Source of the DNA: Paludibacteraceae bacterium
GTDB lineage: Bacteria; Bacteroidota; Bacteroidia; Bacteroidales; Paludibacteraceae
Length of the DNA stretch: 39,481 bases
Assembly: GCA_017649925.1 (NCBI GenBank)
Contig: JAGCFX010000009.1
Span: 1 to 39,481 of the forward strand
Direction: 5' to 3'
Shown here: in pieces, positions 8,679 to 20,585 of the stretch
Position numbering within the stretch: the stretch's first letter is position 1
Layout of the letters: every line of letters starts with the position of its first letter
Program-made: the position numbers and the translations under genes
The notes under the pieces: model-generated
What the model was told of the DNA's origin: nothing
Database searches by the model: none
What the model saw: only the letters and a program-made list of their open reading frames with translations

Positions 8679-8688
8679 GGTTAAAGAG

Positions 8689-9315
8689 ATGTATAAGGCT
8701 ATCTTTGTGGATATTGACGACACGCTCCTCGACTACATTCCCTGTTGCAGGGAAGCGTTTGAAGCGGCCTTGCCCGAACATCCGGAGTACTTCGATATCT
8801 TCTTTAAGATTTCCGGAAGGCTCTTCTCGGAGGCCAAACATGGTCAGCACACGGTAGCTGAAGTGATGGAGTTGTACCCCAAAGAGTTCATTGCTACCAT
8901 CGGCTATCCGGTCGAAAAAGTCGATCCTTTCAAACATGCTTTTCGTGCGGCGTGGGGCACCACGCACACCCTCGTGCCGGGGGCTAAAGAGATGTTGGAA
9001 ACGCTGAAAGCCAAGGGATATCGTCTCTTTGCGGCGAGCAACAGTTTCGGTCATCTGCAGCGCAGTCGACTTGAACACGCAGGTATTTTACCGTACTTCG
9101 AGGACACGTTTATATCCATGGATATTGGCTACGACAAACCCGATATACGTTTCTATCAAGAGGCGCTGCGCCGTGCTCATTTGCAGCCCCACGAAGTACT
9201 GATGATCGGCGATAGCATGACTACGGACGTCCTCGGCGCGCAGGCAGCAGGCATCGACGCGCTCTTTTTTGACCGACAGAAAGACTCGTTATTGGAACTC
9301 ACGAAAGACTTATGA
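8689..9315 (+). CDS. HAD-superfamily phosphatase (YjjG/5'-nucleotidase-like)
   Basis: 208 aa from the chosen ATG at 8689; an in-frame ATG at 8665 lies in a terminator loop and adds non-conserved residues. Motif I DIDDTLLD (D8, D10, T12), motif II in LFAASNS, motif III Lys in YDKPD, motif IV IGDSMTTDVLGA. With an alpha-helical C1 cap this fits the YjjG/YfnB class of small-molecule phosphatases, often noncanonical nucleotide monophosphatases; true substrate unknown. It overlaps the acyltransferase gene by 4 bases (ATGA), so translation is coupled. Confidence 0.9.
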   Translation: MYKAIFVDIDDTLLDYIPCCREAFEAALPEHPEYFDIFFKISGRLFSEAKHGQHTVAEVMELYPKEFIATIGYPVEKVDPFKHAFRAAWGTTHTLVPGAKEMLETLKAKGYRLFAASNSFGHLQRSRLEHAGILPYFEDTFISMDIGYDKPDIRFYQEALRRAHLQPHEVLMIGDSMTTDVLGAQAAGIDALFFDRQKDSLLELTKDL

Positions 9316-9956
9316 ACCGCTATACGATAGGCAAAATAGTCAAATTCTTCTTCCACTGGCACTATGATATCCGAGTGAGCGGGGAAGAACTGCTGAGGGA
9401 CGATAGTACGCATCTTGTGCTACCGAACCACACCGCCTATGTGGACCCGTTGTTGCTTTTCAGCGAGGAATGGTGGCTGCCTATCTGTCCGTTGGTGGAC
9501 GAACTATTCATGCGCCATCCTTTCTACGGCTATATCCTCCGCAAGGCAGATGCCATCGAGGTCCCTGATTTGAACAAGAGTGCCATGAGTCGGGAAGAAG
9601 GGGCGAATGTGGCGGGGCAACTTAGCCGAATTGTTATTGACAGCCTTGCTGCCGGCAAGCAGATCTGTTTCTATCCTTCCGGTCATATCAAACTCGTTGA
9701 TAAGGAGTACATCGGCAACCGTCGTTTGGCATATGAAGTGTGCCGGGAACTGCCTGACAACGTGCGGGTTATCTTATGCCGCATGCGCGGGCTGGAATCC
9801 AGCAAATGGTCCAAACTCAAACCCAAACAACGGAAATGGCGCCGCACGGTAACGCTGCATTTTGAAGACCATACGGATGATGTGCGCCGTTGGGCACAGA
9901 CCCTTGACCGCAGAGCGTTTAACGAACAATTGGAGAACTGGTACAATGCGCATTAA
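9312..9956 (+). CDS. PlsC-like glycerolipid acyltransferase
   Basis: 214 aa. Motif I NHTAYVDP holds the catalytic H-x4-D (H40, D45). Motif III appears as FYPSG (120-124) instead of the common FPEG. The N-terminal FFFHWHYDI segment may lie in the membrane interface. The family transfers acyl chains to glycerol phosphates or other lipids; whether this is the main 1-acylglycerol-3-phosphate acyltransferase cannot be told. It sits between a HAD phosphatase and a TolC-like protein in overlapping genes, an arrangement compatible with envelope lipid processing (inference). Confidence 0.82.
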   Translation: MNRYTIGKIVKFFFHWHYDIRVSGEELLRDDSTHLVLPNHTAYVDPLLLFSEEWWLPICPLVDELFMRHPFYGYILRKADAIEVPDLNKSAMSREEGANVAGQLSRIVIDSLAAGKQICFYPSGHIKLVDKEYIGNRRLAYEVCRELPDNVRVILCRMRGLESSKWSKLKPKQRKWRRTVTLHFEDHTDDVRRWAQTLDRRAFNEQLENWYNAH

Positions 9957-11439
9957 GTCCTACATATTCATCCTTGTCCTTTGTTCTTTGCTCTTTGCTC
10001 CAAAGACATACGCCGGCGACACGGTGCACTACACCTTGCAGGCATGTCGTGACATTGCGCTGACGGCAGGCACTTCGGCTAAATCGCAGGAAGAGTTGCA
10101 ACTGGCGGCAAAATACAACCGTCAGGCAGCCCTTGCGGCGATGTTCCCGCGTATTACGGCGAACGGCGGATATATGTGGAACTCGAAAAAAGCGCACCTC
10201 ATTGCCGACAATGCCACCTTGCCTTTCGGTACAACTACTGTAGGTGCAGATGGAACGGCATCCTTTGCTTGGAATCCCGAGAGCAACCTCAGCCAACTCA
10301 TCACGGATGTCGAAGGAACAGCCCTCGAGCAGCCACTACGCGATTTCCAAACCAGTGCCGGACAGTCCATTGCCGATGCTTATAAGATCGTTTACGACAA
10401 ACTGACCTTGGACCTCACGCACATCGTCGTAGCGCAGGTTGGCATCACCCAGCCCATCTATACCGGCGGACGACTCTCGCAACTCTATAAGATTGCCAAG
10501 GCCTCGGAGAATATAGCGAATATCGAGTCCGATGCCAAGCGTGACGAGATCATCTACGCGGTAGATGAAGCCTACTGGCGTATAGTGTCCGTGCGGCGCA
10601 AGAAAGAACTGACCGAGCAGTATCATCGTCTGTTGTGCCAGTTGGAATCGGATGTCAAAGAGGCAGTCGCGCAAGGTCTTGCTACCCAGTCCGACGTGCT
10701 GCAAGTGATGACCAAGCGCGGAGATGCGGAGGTCAAATGTCTGCAGGCGGAGAACGGTCTCACGCTATCTAACATGGCGCTCGCGCAACTATGCGGACTG
10801 CCGCTGTCCACCGTCTTTGTGCTCGATGAATCGGAACTGAACAACACTTCGTTGCCTGTGGACGCAGGCGATGCGGAAACGGCTGTTGCCAACCGCTCGG
10901 AGATACAATTGTTGGAGCAGGCGCAGAAGATAGCTAAGTCCAATGCCATGCTCGCCGCTGCCGGTCTGCAACCGAATATCGTGGCCTCCGCCAGTTATAT
11001 CTACACCAACCCGAATGCCGAAAACGGCGTCAGCAACAACTGGGACGGCAAGGGCTATTTCTCTGCCGGCGTAGTGGTCAATGTGCCTATCGTACACGCC
11101 GACGACATCCTGCGTTACAAAGCAGCCAAACATGCGGCTAATGCCGTGGCGCTCAAGACCGAAGAGACCCGCGAACTGCTTACGCTGCAGATCACGCAAG
11201 CCAACCAACGGCTAATGGAAGCGCAACAGAAAATCACGCTGGCCCGCCTCACGCAGGATAATGCCGCAGAGGTAATGCGTATGGCGGAAGAGTCGTTTGG
11301 CGCGGGACTGATCACAGCCTCCGAACTGATGCAAGCGCAGACGGCATGGCTCGCAGCTTCCACCGATGTCATCGACGCCGAGATAGAGGCTAAAACGACC
11401 GAGACTCAACTCCGCAAGTACACAGGCAAACTTCGCTGA
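9946..11439 (+). CDS. TolC-family outer-membrane efflux protein
   Basis: 497 aa from ATG 9946, which is followed at once by a signal peptide (IFILVLCSLLFAPKTYA); the reading frame is open upstream but would bury that signal. It has the two OEP-type repeats of TolC: long amphipathic helices with Ala/Gln-rich segments (EELQLAAKYNRQAALAAMFP, VAQVGITQPIYTGGRLSQLY, then ATQSDVLQVMTKRGDAEVK, and the parallel VVVNVPIVHADD and GLITASELMQAQTAW). TolC trimers form the outer-membrane duct of tripartite efflux or type I secretion; no RND or membrane-fusion gene lies next to it. The start overlaps the acyltransferase end by 11 bases. The signal-peptide codons are built from a 7-bp tandem repeat (9972-9999). 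Confidence 0.9.
   Translation: MRIKSYIFILVLCSLLFAPKTYAGDTVHYTLQACRDIALTAGTSAKSQEELQLAAKYNRQAALAAMFPRITANGGYMWNSKKAHLIADNATLPFGTTTVGADGTASFAWNPESNLSQLITDVEGTALEQPLRDFQTSAGQSIADAYKIVYDKLTLDLTHIVVAQVGITQPIYTGGRLSQLYKIAKASENIANIESDAKRDEIIYAVDEAYWRIVSVRRKKELTEQYHRLLCQLESDVKEAVAQGLATQSDVLQVMTKRGDAEVKCLQAENGLTLSNMALAQLCGLPLSTVFVLDESELNNTSLPVDAGDAETAVANRSEIQLLEQAQKIAKSNAMLAAAGLQPNIVASASYIYTNPNAENGVSNNWDGKGYFSAGVVVNVPIVHADDILRYKAAKHAANAVALKTEETRELLTLQITQANQRLMEAQQKITLARLTQDNAAEVMRMAEESFGAGLITASELMQAQTAWLAASTDVIDAEIEAKTTETQLRKYTGKLR
9972..9999 (+). repeat. Four 7-bp tandem repeats in tolC-like signal peptide
   Basis: Units CCTTGTC, CTTTGTT, CTTTGCT, CTTTGCT in direct succession. Gain or loss of one unit would shift the reading frame. 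Confidence 0.85.
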
Positions 11440-11461
11440 TCGGCAAAAATTTGCAAATAAA

Positions 11462-11493
11462 TTTGCACATGTCATTTTTTTGTAGTATATTTG
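11462..11493 (+). promoter_or_regulatory. Promoter of the EEP protein-ligA unit
   Basis: TTTG (11462-11465), 20 bases, TATATTTG (11486-11493). The spacer CACATGTCA, T tract, GTAG repeats the pattern of the two tRNA promoters. The start codon is 22 bases downstream. Confidence 0.85.
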
Positions 11494-11515
11494 CAGCCGA
11501 TTTACATTTAATAGC

Positions 11516-15168
<3,653 letters not shown>

Positions 15169-15172
15169 GAAA

Positions 15173-15721
15173 ATGAGTAAACTGAAAGAACGTATATTCA
15201 ATCGCATGATGCGCAAACTGGGTGAGCGCAAAGTGTTGTTCCCGCACCTCGATAAACCGCTCAAAGTGCTGCTTATCTACGAGAGTGATCTGCTCGAGCG
15301 CAACGATGCTATCAAAACAATCCGTCAAGACCTGTTACGCCGGCAGATGGACGTCACGATGTGGGGCTATGCGCCCAAGAAAGAAGTGACTACGATGATC
15401 CTGCCGCAGAGCCGTATTTTAGGCATGGCGGACTATACTTTCTTCGGCAAACTGCGCGAAGACATCGTCGGCGATTTGCGGGCGGAGCACTATGACCTGC
15501 TCATCGATTTGACCACGCGCCCTATCCTATCCTTACGCTATATAGCAGGCTTGGCGAACGCGGATTTCAAAGTGGGACTGAACCTCGGAGAAGGGGTGCA
15601 TGATATGTTGCTCTCTCCGCCCGATTTCTCACCCGAGCAGGGCGACGCCGCAGCCATTGAGACAACCTGGCTTTACGACCAGATAATGCGTTACATCACA
15701 ACCATCAAATCCAATGATTAA
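15173..15721 (+). CDS. DUF6913 family protein
   Basis: 182 aa small protein next to dapA, matching the Bacteroidetes family named DUF6913: N-terminal helix KERIFNRMMRKLGERK, then KVLLIYESD, and the YDLLIDLTTRP and ANADFKVGLNLGE segments. Function unknown; the fold suggests a Rossmann-like alpha/beta domain (inference). It starts 4 bases after the ligA stop and overlaps dapA by 8 bases, so ligA, this gene and dapA are one transcription unit. Confidence 0.75.
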   Translation: MSKLKERIFNRMMRKLGERKVLFPHLDKPLKVLLIYESDLLERNDAIKTIRQDLLRRQMDVTMWGYAPKKEVTTMILPQSRILGMADYTFFGKLREDIVGDLRAEHYDLLIDLTTRPILSLRYIAGLANADFKVGLNLGEGVHDMLLSPPDFSPEQGDAAAIETTWLYDQIMRYITTIKSND

Positions 15722-16559
15722 AGGTCTTGGCACAGCACTCATCACGCCGTTTGATGCGAACGGAAGCGTGGACTACAAAGCCCTCGCGCGTTTGTTGGAC
15801 ACTCAACTCACAGGGTTCGTCGATTATATCGTCGTTCTCGGCACTACCGGCGAAGCCGCTACGCTTTCTGCCGACGAGAAACGTGAAGTGAGACAGTTCA
15901 TCGTCAAGTATGTCAACGGACGTTTGCCCTTAGTCTTGGGCGTCGGGGGGAATTGTACGGCAGTAGTGTGTGAGACTTTGCGCACGATTGACCTCAGCGG
16001 CTACGCGGCCATACTCTCCGTCTGCCCGTATTACAACAAGCCGAATCAGGAAGGACTCTTCCGGCATTTCTGTGCCGTAGCAGAGGCAAGTCCCATTCCC
16101 GTGATTCTATATAATGTCCCGGGCAGAACGGGCGTGAACCTGCTCCCGGAAACCGTTATGCGCATCTATAATGCCCACCCCGATAAGATTATCGGCATCA
16201 AAGAAGCCTCCGGTAACCTCGAACAAATCAAACATCTCATAAGTCTTACAGGCGAAGCCGGTCTCTTAGTCATTTCCGGCGACGACGCCCTTGCCTGCGA
16301 GGTAATGCAAGCCGGCGGAGCGGGACTTATCTCCGTGGCAAGTAACGCCTTCCCCGAAGACTTCTATGATATCGTCCATAAAAAGGACCAAGTCAAACAG
16401 GCGCAGTATGCAGAGATGATCCGTCTCCTCTTTGCCGAAGGCAACCCCGTCGGCATCAAGGCTGTGCTCGCGCAGAAAGGCCTCATCTCCAACCATCTCC
16501 GCCTGCCTCTTGTCCCCGCCAGCAAAGAACTGCAAGACAAGATTGCTGCTACCCTTTAA
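15714..16559 (+). CDS. dapA: 4-hydroxy-tetrahydrodipicolinate synthase
   Basis: 281 aa TIM-barrel class I aldolase that condenses pyruvate with aspartate semialdehyde, the first step of the diaminopimelate/lysine branch needed for cell wall. Seen: GLGTALITPF opening, GTTGEAATL (T44, T45), CPYYNKP (Y107), ILYNVPGRTG with Y133, Schiff-base Lys in GIKEASGN (K163), and the SGDDA segment. Length is slightly short of the usual about 290-297 aa. All catalytic residues are present. Confidence 0.95.
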   Translation: MIKGLGTALITPFDANGSVDYKALARLLDTQLTGFVDYIVVLGTTGEAATLSADEKREVRQFIVKYVNGRLPLVLGVGGNCTAVVCETLRTIDLSGYAAILSVCPYYNKPNQEGLFRHFCAVAEASPIPVILYNVPGRTGVNLLPETVMRIYNAHPDKIIGIKEASGNLEQIKHLISLTGEAGLLVISGDDALACEVMQAGGAGLISVASNAFPEDFYDIVHKKDQVKQAQYAEMIRLLFAEGNPVGIKAVLAQKGLISNHLRLPLVPASKELQDKIAATL

Positions 16560-16571
16560 GCCCAAATAAAC

Positions 16572-18260
16572 ATGGATTTTCAAGCCCTCAAGCGACGTCT
16601 GTCGCTGCAAAACATCTATCAGTCCGTCCAGCGTGTACTGATGCGTTTTCCTGTTGCAAGCGGTTTTCTGCTCTGCCTGACCGCAATTCTCTCTTTTATC
16701 GTTGTCACCAAAACTGAACCTGACCTTTACCTGATATGCCTGATTTCTTTCCTCTCCGGCGGCACACTCATCAGTCTGACTGCTTCGCTTTGGGGCGAGG
16801 AGCAAACGGACAAACGCAAACGGTGGATAACCGAAACGGTAGGTTTGGCGCTGTTTGCCGTCTATTGTGTCCTGTTGTTTCTGACGGATGTCTTCCCTCA
16901 TCGCGGCCTGCCGGCTTTCTGGCTCGGGAATGCAGCGTGGTGCTCAGCGGTAATCATAATGATTCCATTCGGGGCTTTCTTGCGCGAAAAAGACGACCTC
17001 AAAGCATGGCATTTCATCCTGTCGCTCTGCGGCGCGTTTATCATCAGCGCAATAGTCAGTTGGGTGATGACCGGAGGATTAGAAGGGCTTGTGTTCGGCA
17101 CAGCGGCGCTCTTTGATTTCGAGCCGAGTAAGAAGCTATGTGCCGTTATCATGATCGTTTGCACGGTGCTGTTATGGGGAATGCTCTTCTTGGCGTTAGT
17201 TCCTGCCGGCGAACGCAAACATAATAACGCGGCCGAGATGCCCTCTTTCCTGACCAAAGTCGTCTCGTGGCTGCTGATACCGATGTTGGCTTGCTATATC
17301 GTGGTGCTCTATGCATATGGCATCACTATTCTGGTGCATTGGGAGTTGCCCAAAGGCATGATCTCATGGCTTGTCTCGGCGGTGATGGCCGGATATATAC
17401 TCTGCTATCTGTTGCTTTATCCGCAGGTACTGAACAAGTCCTCCTGGCAGAGCAAAGCCTTGACGCGCTGGCTGCCGATAGCTATTCTGCCGCTGCTGAT
17501 TTTGATGACGGTCGGAGTGGTGCGCCGTTTCATGGACTACGGTGTCACACCGCCGCGCCTGTACTTGCTTACGCTCCTGCTGTGGTTCTACGCCATCTGC
17601 ATCGTCATGTTGGTTGTTGAGCGCCAACGCTTCCGCTGGATCTTCCTCTCGCTGGTGGCGTTGTTCCTCTTGTCGTCCGGACATCCGTTCAACTACTACC
17701 GCCTCTGCCGGCCGGTTCTGACGGCTAAGATTGACAAGATCATTGAGGAGAACAACCTGCAAACGCCTTTCAATCTGTACGCTTTGCCTGATTCGTTGGA
17801 CAATATCGACGTGCGGGATTTTGAAAAAGAGTTGAACTACATGCGGACCAATTACGGGGAGGACTATGCGAGCCGCTGGGTTTCATACGAGCCTTTAGAC
17901 ATCGACAGCGCCAAAACACGCACGGAGACATGGACGATAGACTACTATAAACCCGCCGGAGGACACCTCTGCCCGCAAGGATACCATCGGTTCAACTGGA
18001 TAGACAGACAAACAGAGTATCTGCCGGAGAAAATTACAGAAGACAGCCTGCATGAGGGTATTCTTCATATCCCGTGTCAGGGTTCCGTCTTACTGTTTGA
18101 TACCGCCGCTATCCGGAGAGCAAAGAAGGATTCACAACAGCTGCTTATTCCCTCTCAAGACAAACAGAAAGTTTTATCTGTGCTAAACATCTACATTAAG
18201 GCCTATAGCGACAGCACGATCAACGTGTCCTATAGCGGATATATCTTTCACAAACAATAA
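16572..18260 (+). CDS. DUF4153 polytopic membrane protein
   Basis: 562 aa. About ten hydrophobic segments span residues 25-380 (for example FLLCLTAILSFIVV, LALFAVYCVLLFL, CAVIMIVCTVLLWGMLFLAL, WLPIAILPLLILMTVGVV). A soluble C-terminal region of about 180 residues follows. The PMLACYIVVLYAYGITIL stretch and overall layout match Bacteroidetes DUF4153 proteins. Function unknown. It sits between dapA and dtd with gaps of 12 and 3 bases, so is likely part of the same operon. Confidence 0.78.
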   Translation: MDFQALKRRLSLQNIYQSVQRVLMRFPVASGFLLCLTAILSFIVVTKTEPDLYLICLISFLSGGTLISLTASLWGEEQTDKRKRWITETVGLALFAVYCVLLFLTDVFPHRGLPAFWLGNAAWCSAVIIMIPFGAFLREKDDLKAWHFILSLCGAFIISAIVSWVMTGGLEGLVFGTAALFDFEPSKKLCAVIMIVCTVLLWGMLFLALVPAGERKHNNAAEMPSFLTKVVSWLLIPMLACYIVVLYAYGITILVHWELPKGMISWLVSAVMAGYILCYLLLYPQVLNKSSWQSKALTRWLPIAILPLLILMTVGVVRRFMDYGVTPPRLYLLTLLLWFYAICIVMLVVERQRFRWIFLSLVALFLLSSGHPFNYYRLCRPVLTAKIDKIIEENNLQTPFNLYALPDSLDNIDVRDFEKELNYMRTNYGEDYASRWVSYEPLDIDSAKTRTETWTIDYYKPAGGHLCPQGYHRFNWIDRQTEYLPEKITEDSLHEGILHIPCQGSVLLFDTAAIRRAKKDSQQLLIPSQDKQKVLSVLNIYIKAYSDSTINVSYSGYIFHKQ

Positions 18261-18263
18261 ACC

Positions 18264-18713
18264 ATGAGAGTAGTTATTCAGCGTTGTTCCCGCGCAGAGG
18301 TGCGCATAGATGGCGAGACCGTTGGTCAGATCGGACGCGGCTTCCTGTTGTTGGTCGGTATTATGGACGGTGACACCCAAGCCCAAGCCGACATCCTCGC
18401 CAAGAAAGTGGCGCAGATGCGAGTCTTCGAGGACGCCGAAGGAAAGATGAACCTCGCCCTCAATGATGTCAACGGAGCTATCCTCTCCATCTCGCAGTTC
18501 ACGCTCTATGCCGATTGCAAGAAAGGCAACCGTCCTTCTTTCATCCGTGCCGCACGACCGGAGGTGGCGGAACCCTTGTACGACTATTTCAACGCCCTAC
18601 TCCGCTCGCAATACAACCTCCATGTCGAGACCGGTCGCTTCGGCGCGGATATGAAAGTCGACTTCATCAACGATGGCCCCGTCACCATCCTCCTCGACTC
18701 CGCAGAGTTATAG
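18264..18713 (+). CDS. dtd: D-aminoacyl-tRNA deacylase
   Basis: 149 aa. Hydrolyses D-aminoacyl-tRNAs (and glycyl-tRNA-Ala) to protect translation. The signature SQFTLYAD and the Gly-cisPro motif in NDGPVTI are intact, as are [13 protein letters not shown] at the start and KKGNRPSF. Normal length. Start 3 bases after the DUF4153 stop; the 3' end faces the kinase gene with a single base between the stops and no terminator visible. Confidence 0.96.
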   Translation: MRVVIQRCSRAEVRIDGETVGQIGRGFLLLVGIMDGDTQAQADILAKKVAQMRVFEDAEGKMNLALNDVNGAILSISQFTLYADCKKGNRPSFIRAARPEVAEPLYDYFNALLRSQYNLHVETGRFGADMKVDFINDGPVTILLDSAEL

Positions 18714-18714
18714 A

Positions 18715-19782
18715 TTAGTACCTTTGAGATTCCGGACCATTGTCTCGGCCTGATGAATTATAAAGAGGATTTATCTCGTGTTGCAAACGTACATTGGTAT
18801 TATGTTCGCGTTCTAACTCTTGCTGCAACTCTCTTATTCGTTTCTCACTCTCTTGCGCTTGTTGTTGTCGCTCAATACGTGCGCGTTCCTTATAAGAGTT
18901 GTATTCGGCATCAATAGAATCTAATTTCCGATCAAGCAGAGCATTCTCCATTTGCAGTCCTTCTATCTGCGTTTGCTGACCCGACATACCATTGTTCTGC
19001 GACCTGTAAGCAGTATACATCACATATGCTCCTGCGCCCAACAATAGCACAATAAATACCACCAATAGCCATATCCATGGGAATCGCCATTGCAAGGCTT
19101 TCTTTAACGCCAACGCTGATGGATAACGCTTGTGTGGATTCTCTTGCCTGCACTTGTCGGCAAAACGCATCAACCGTTTATTCAAAGCCAATACGCCGCC
19201 TATTCCATATATATCTATGGTTGGTAAGAGTTCTCCCGTCCATTGTTCCGGCGCCGCATAACCGCTTGTTCCTGCGCCACCTTTCAGTACGCTGAAATCT
19301 ACCTTGTCTGCTAATCCAAAATCTATCAGAACGATATGTCCATTGTCTTTGCGAACCAGAATATTTTCCGGCTTAATGTCTCGGTGAATAACGCCCGCAC
19401 GATGAATATAATCAACCGCTTCGCATAATTCTATCGCTTGCTCACGCGATACCTGTGATTTAGATTCGCCGTCTATATATTCTTGAACAATGCATACTCC
19501 CAATTCCGGCACATCTTCTATGCCTAACGTGCGCAAAACATTAGGATGAGAAAGCGGATAGGCTATCCGAAACTCTTTCTCTAATAGCGTTTGATATTGT
19601 ACTTCTTTGGCAGCAGTCTTGGTGAGACATTTTAGAACGTGCCATTGACCGTAACGCTTGGCTTTGTACACTTCGGAATAGCCATTACTGGACTCGTGCA
19701 GCAATGTGATCTCTGTAAACTGGTTGGATATGTTTATATCTCCTCCGTTTGTAAAACCCGAATTAACCTCAGCCTCAAACAT
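18715..19782 (-). CDS. Membrane-bound Ser/Thr protein kinase
   Basis: 355 aa Hanks-type kinase: weak Gly loop (ESSNGYSEVYKA), ATP-binding Lys in HVLKCL (K51), helix-C Glu near 68-70, HRDIKPEN (133-140), DFG (154-156), GTSGYAAPEQ (171-180). All core catalytic residues are present. The C-lobe is short: the usual stretch between DIYxxG and the R of the last subdomain is cut to about 30 residues. A single membrane helix follows (about 234-257), then a Gln/Glu/Arg-rich coiled coil (about 270-340), which would be periplasmic if the kinase is cytoplasmic. The start overlaps the upstream gene by 8 bases, so the two form an operon. Target and signal unknown. Confidence 0.88.
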   Translation of the reverse strand: MFEAEVNSGFTNGGDINISNQFTEITLLHESSNGYSEVYKAKRYGQWHVLKCLTKTAAKEVQYQTLLEKEFRIAYPLSHPNVLRTLGIEDVPELGVCIVQEYIDGESKSQVSREQAIELCEAVDYIHRAGVIHRDIKPENILVRKDNGHIVLIDFGLADKVDFSVLKGGAGTSGYAAPEQWTGELLPTIDIYGIGGVLALNKRLMRFADKCRQENPHKRYPSALALKKALQWRFPWIWLLVVFIVLLLGAGAYVMYTAYRSQNNGMSGQQTQIEGLQMENALLDRKLDSIDAEYNSYKERARIERQQQAQESEKRIRELQQELEREHNTNVRLQHEINPLYNSSGRDNGPESQRY

Positions 19783-20323
19783 TCAAAAGCTCTATTTTCG
19801 TTAGACCGGTCTTTGCTCCGGCGATGTACGTATCTTGTTGTCTCTCTTCGCGAACGCTCACCACTTCTGTAGCCGTTAACGGTTGACCCAATATAAATTG
19901 CACAGCCGTAAACTGATCGCCTATTTGCAATTTGCTGTTTTGCGCGTGCAACACTACAAATCGACCTTCGCCCAAATACTCTATCAGACATTCCCGATTG
20001 GGATTCCATGCCACGCACAACTTCTGCCCTTTGTTCAGTTCCTTTACCACGACACGTTTTGCCGTAATAAATCCCGACTCTACATGTTGTTTATCCAGAT
20101 AATCTTGCCAACCGCTATAGCCCGCGTAGCGAGCGAGGATAGAAAGTGATGTTGGGCGTATCTGTCCTATGTAGGGAATGTAACCAAACACGCGCTTCAA
20201 AGTCGTCGGACTCAGATACTCTCCCGTCTTCTTTTGAATCTGTTCACTCAGATACTCAAAATCTGCCGGAGATTCCAATGTCCGTTCTAACTGATGAATG
20301 ATGATCTGTTTTAATCGCTCCAT
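19775..20323 (-). CDS. Probable DNA-binding partner of the kinase
   Basis: 182 aa from ATG 20323. The frame is open upstream to 20500, but the promoter -7 box lies at 20347-20354, so the longer start cannot be used. The N-terminus (residues 1-70) contains YLSPTTLKRVFGYIP and TSLSILARYAGYSGWQDYL. This pattern (S-x-STLKRLWGY, then STLDILARFxGYxxWxxF) recurs in Bacteroidetes proteins of unknown function and looks helix-turn-helix-like. The C-terminal half is strand-rich (KRVVVKELNKGQKL, CLIEYLGEGRFVVL), perhaps a small barrel. Upstream of and overlapping the kinase gene; probably a regulator or kinase substrate (inference). Confidence 0.7.
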   Translation of the reverse strand: MERLKQIIIHQLERTLESPADFEYLSEQIQKKTGEYLSPTTLKRVFGYIPYIGQIRPTSLSILARYAGYSGWQDYLDKQHVESGFITAKRVVVKELNKGQKLCVAWNPNRECLIEYLGEGRFVVLHAQNSKLQIGDQFTAVQFILGQPLTATEVVSVREERQQDTYIAGAKTGLTKIELLNV

Positions 20324-20346
20324 ATCGTTATCAGAAATCGCCTGCA

Positions 20347-20378
20347 AAGGTACACAAAATTTTCCAAATATAAAAATA
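20347..20378 (-). promoter_or_regulatory. Promoter of regulator-kinase operon
   Basis: Minus strand TTTT (20378-20375, 3 of 4), 20 bases, TACCTTTG (20354-20347). It leaves a leader of roughly 15 nt before ATG 20323. Confidence 0.65.
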
Positions 20379-20400
20379 ATTCTCTTTAAAAGTACCGAAA

Positions 20401-20462
20401 TTTGGTAAAATTTGGCATAAAATGACACTTGACACGAAAAGGTTTGATTTGGCACGATTTGG
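20401..20462. repeat. Paired TTTGG direct repeats between divergent promoters
   Basis: TTTGG at 20401 and 20411, and again at 20448 and 20458: two pairs each spaced exactly 10 bases, all on the same strand, between the regulator-kinase promoter and the RNA promoters. They could be an operator for a repeat-binding regulator. Confidence 0.45.
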
Positions 20463-20477
20463 TTCAAAAAAAGGTTG

Positions 20478-20485
20478 TACCTTTG
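20478..20485 (+). promoter_or_regulatory. Possible upstream promoter -7 box
   Basis: TACCTTTG followed by CACGC. The nearest TTTG elements are 16 or 26 bases away, not 20, so it is weaker than the box at 20572. Confidence 0.3.
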
Positions 20486-20547
20486 CACGCTGAAATGCAA
20501 GAGCGGTCTACATCATACTGAAAAAGTGCGAAAAATTGACACTAAAA

Positions 20548-20579
20548 TTTGGTCATATCAAATATTTTTCGTACCTTTG
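20548..20579 (+). promoter_or_regulatory. Promoter of the structured RNA
   Basis: TTTG (20548-20551), exactly 20 bases, TACCTTTG (20572-20579). The spacer begins GTCATATCA, resembling the tRNA promoters. Transcription would begin near 20586. Confidence 0.8.
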
Positions 20580-20585
20580 CGCTGT

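Noticed and set aside
8665-8688. Earlier ATG for the HAD phosphatase
   Set aside because: It lies in the loop of the tRNA-Pro terminator; ATG 8689 fits the family start MYKAIFVDIDDT.
9862-9945. Earlier start for the TolC-like gene
   Set aside because: It would run inside the acyltransferase gene and bury the signal peptide that begins at ATG 9946.
20324-20500. Upstream extension of the kinase-partner ORF
   Set aside because: The promoter -7 box at 20347-20354 would lie inside it, and the extra residues look like translated AT-rich spacer.
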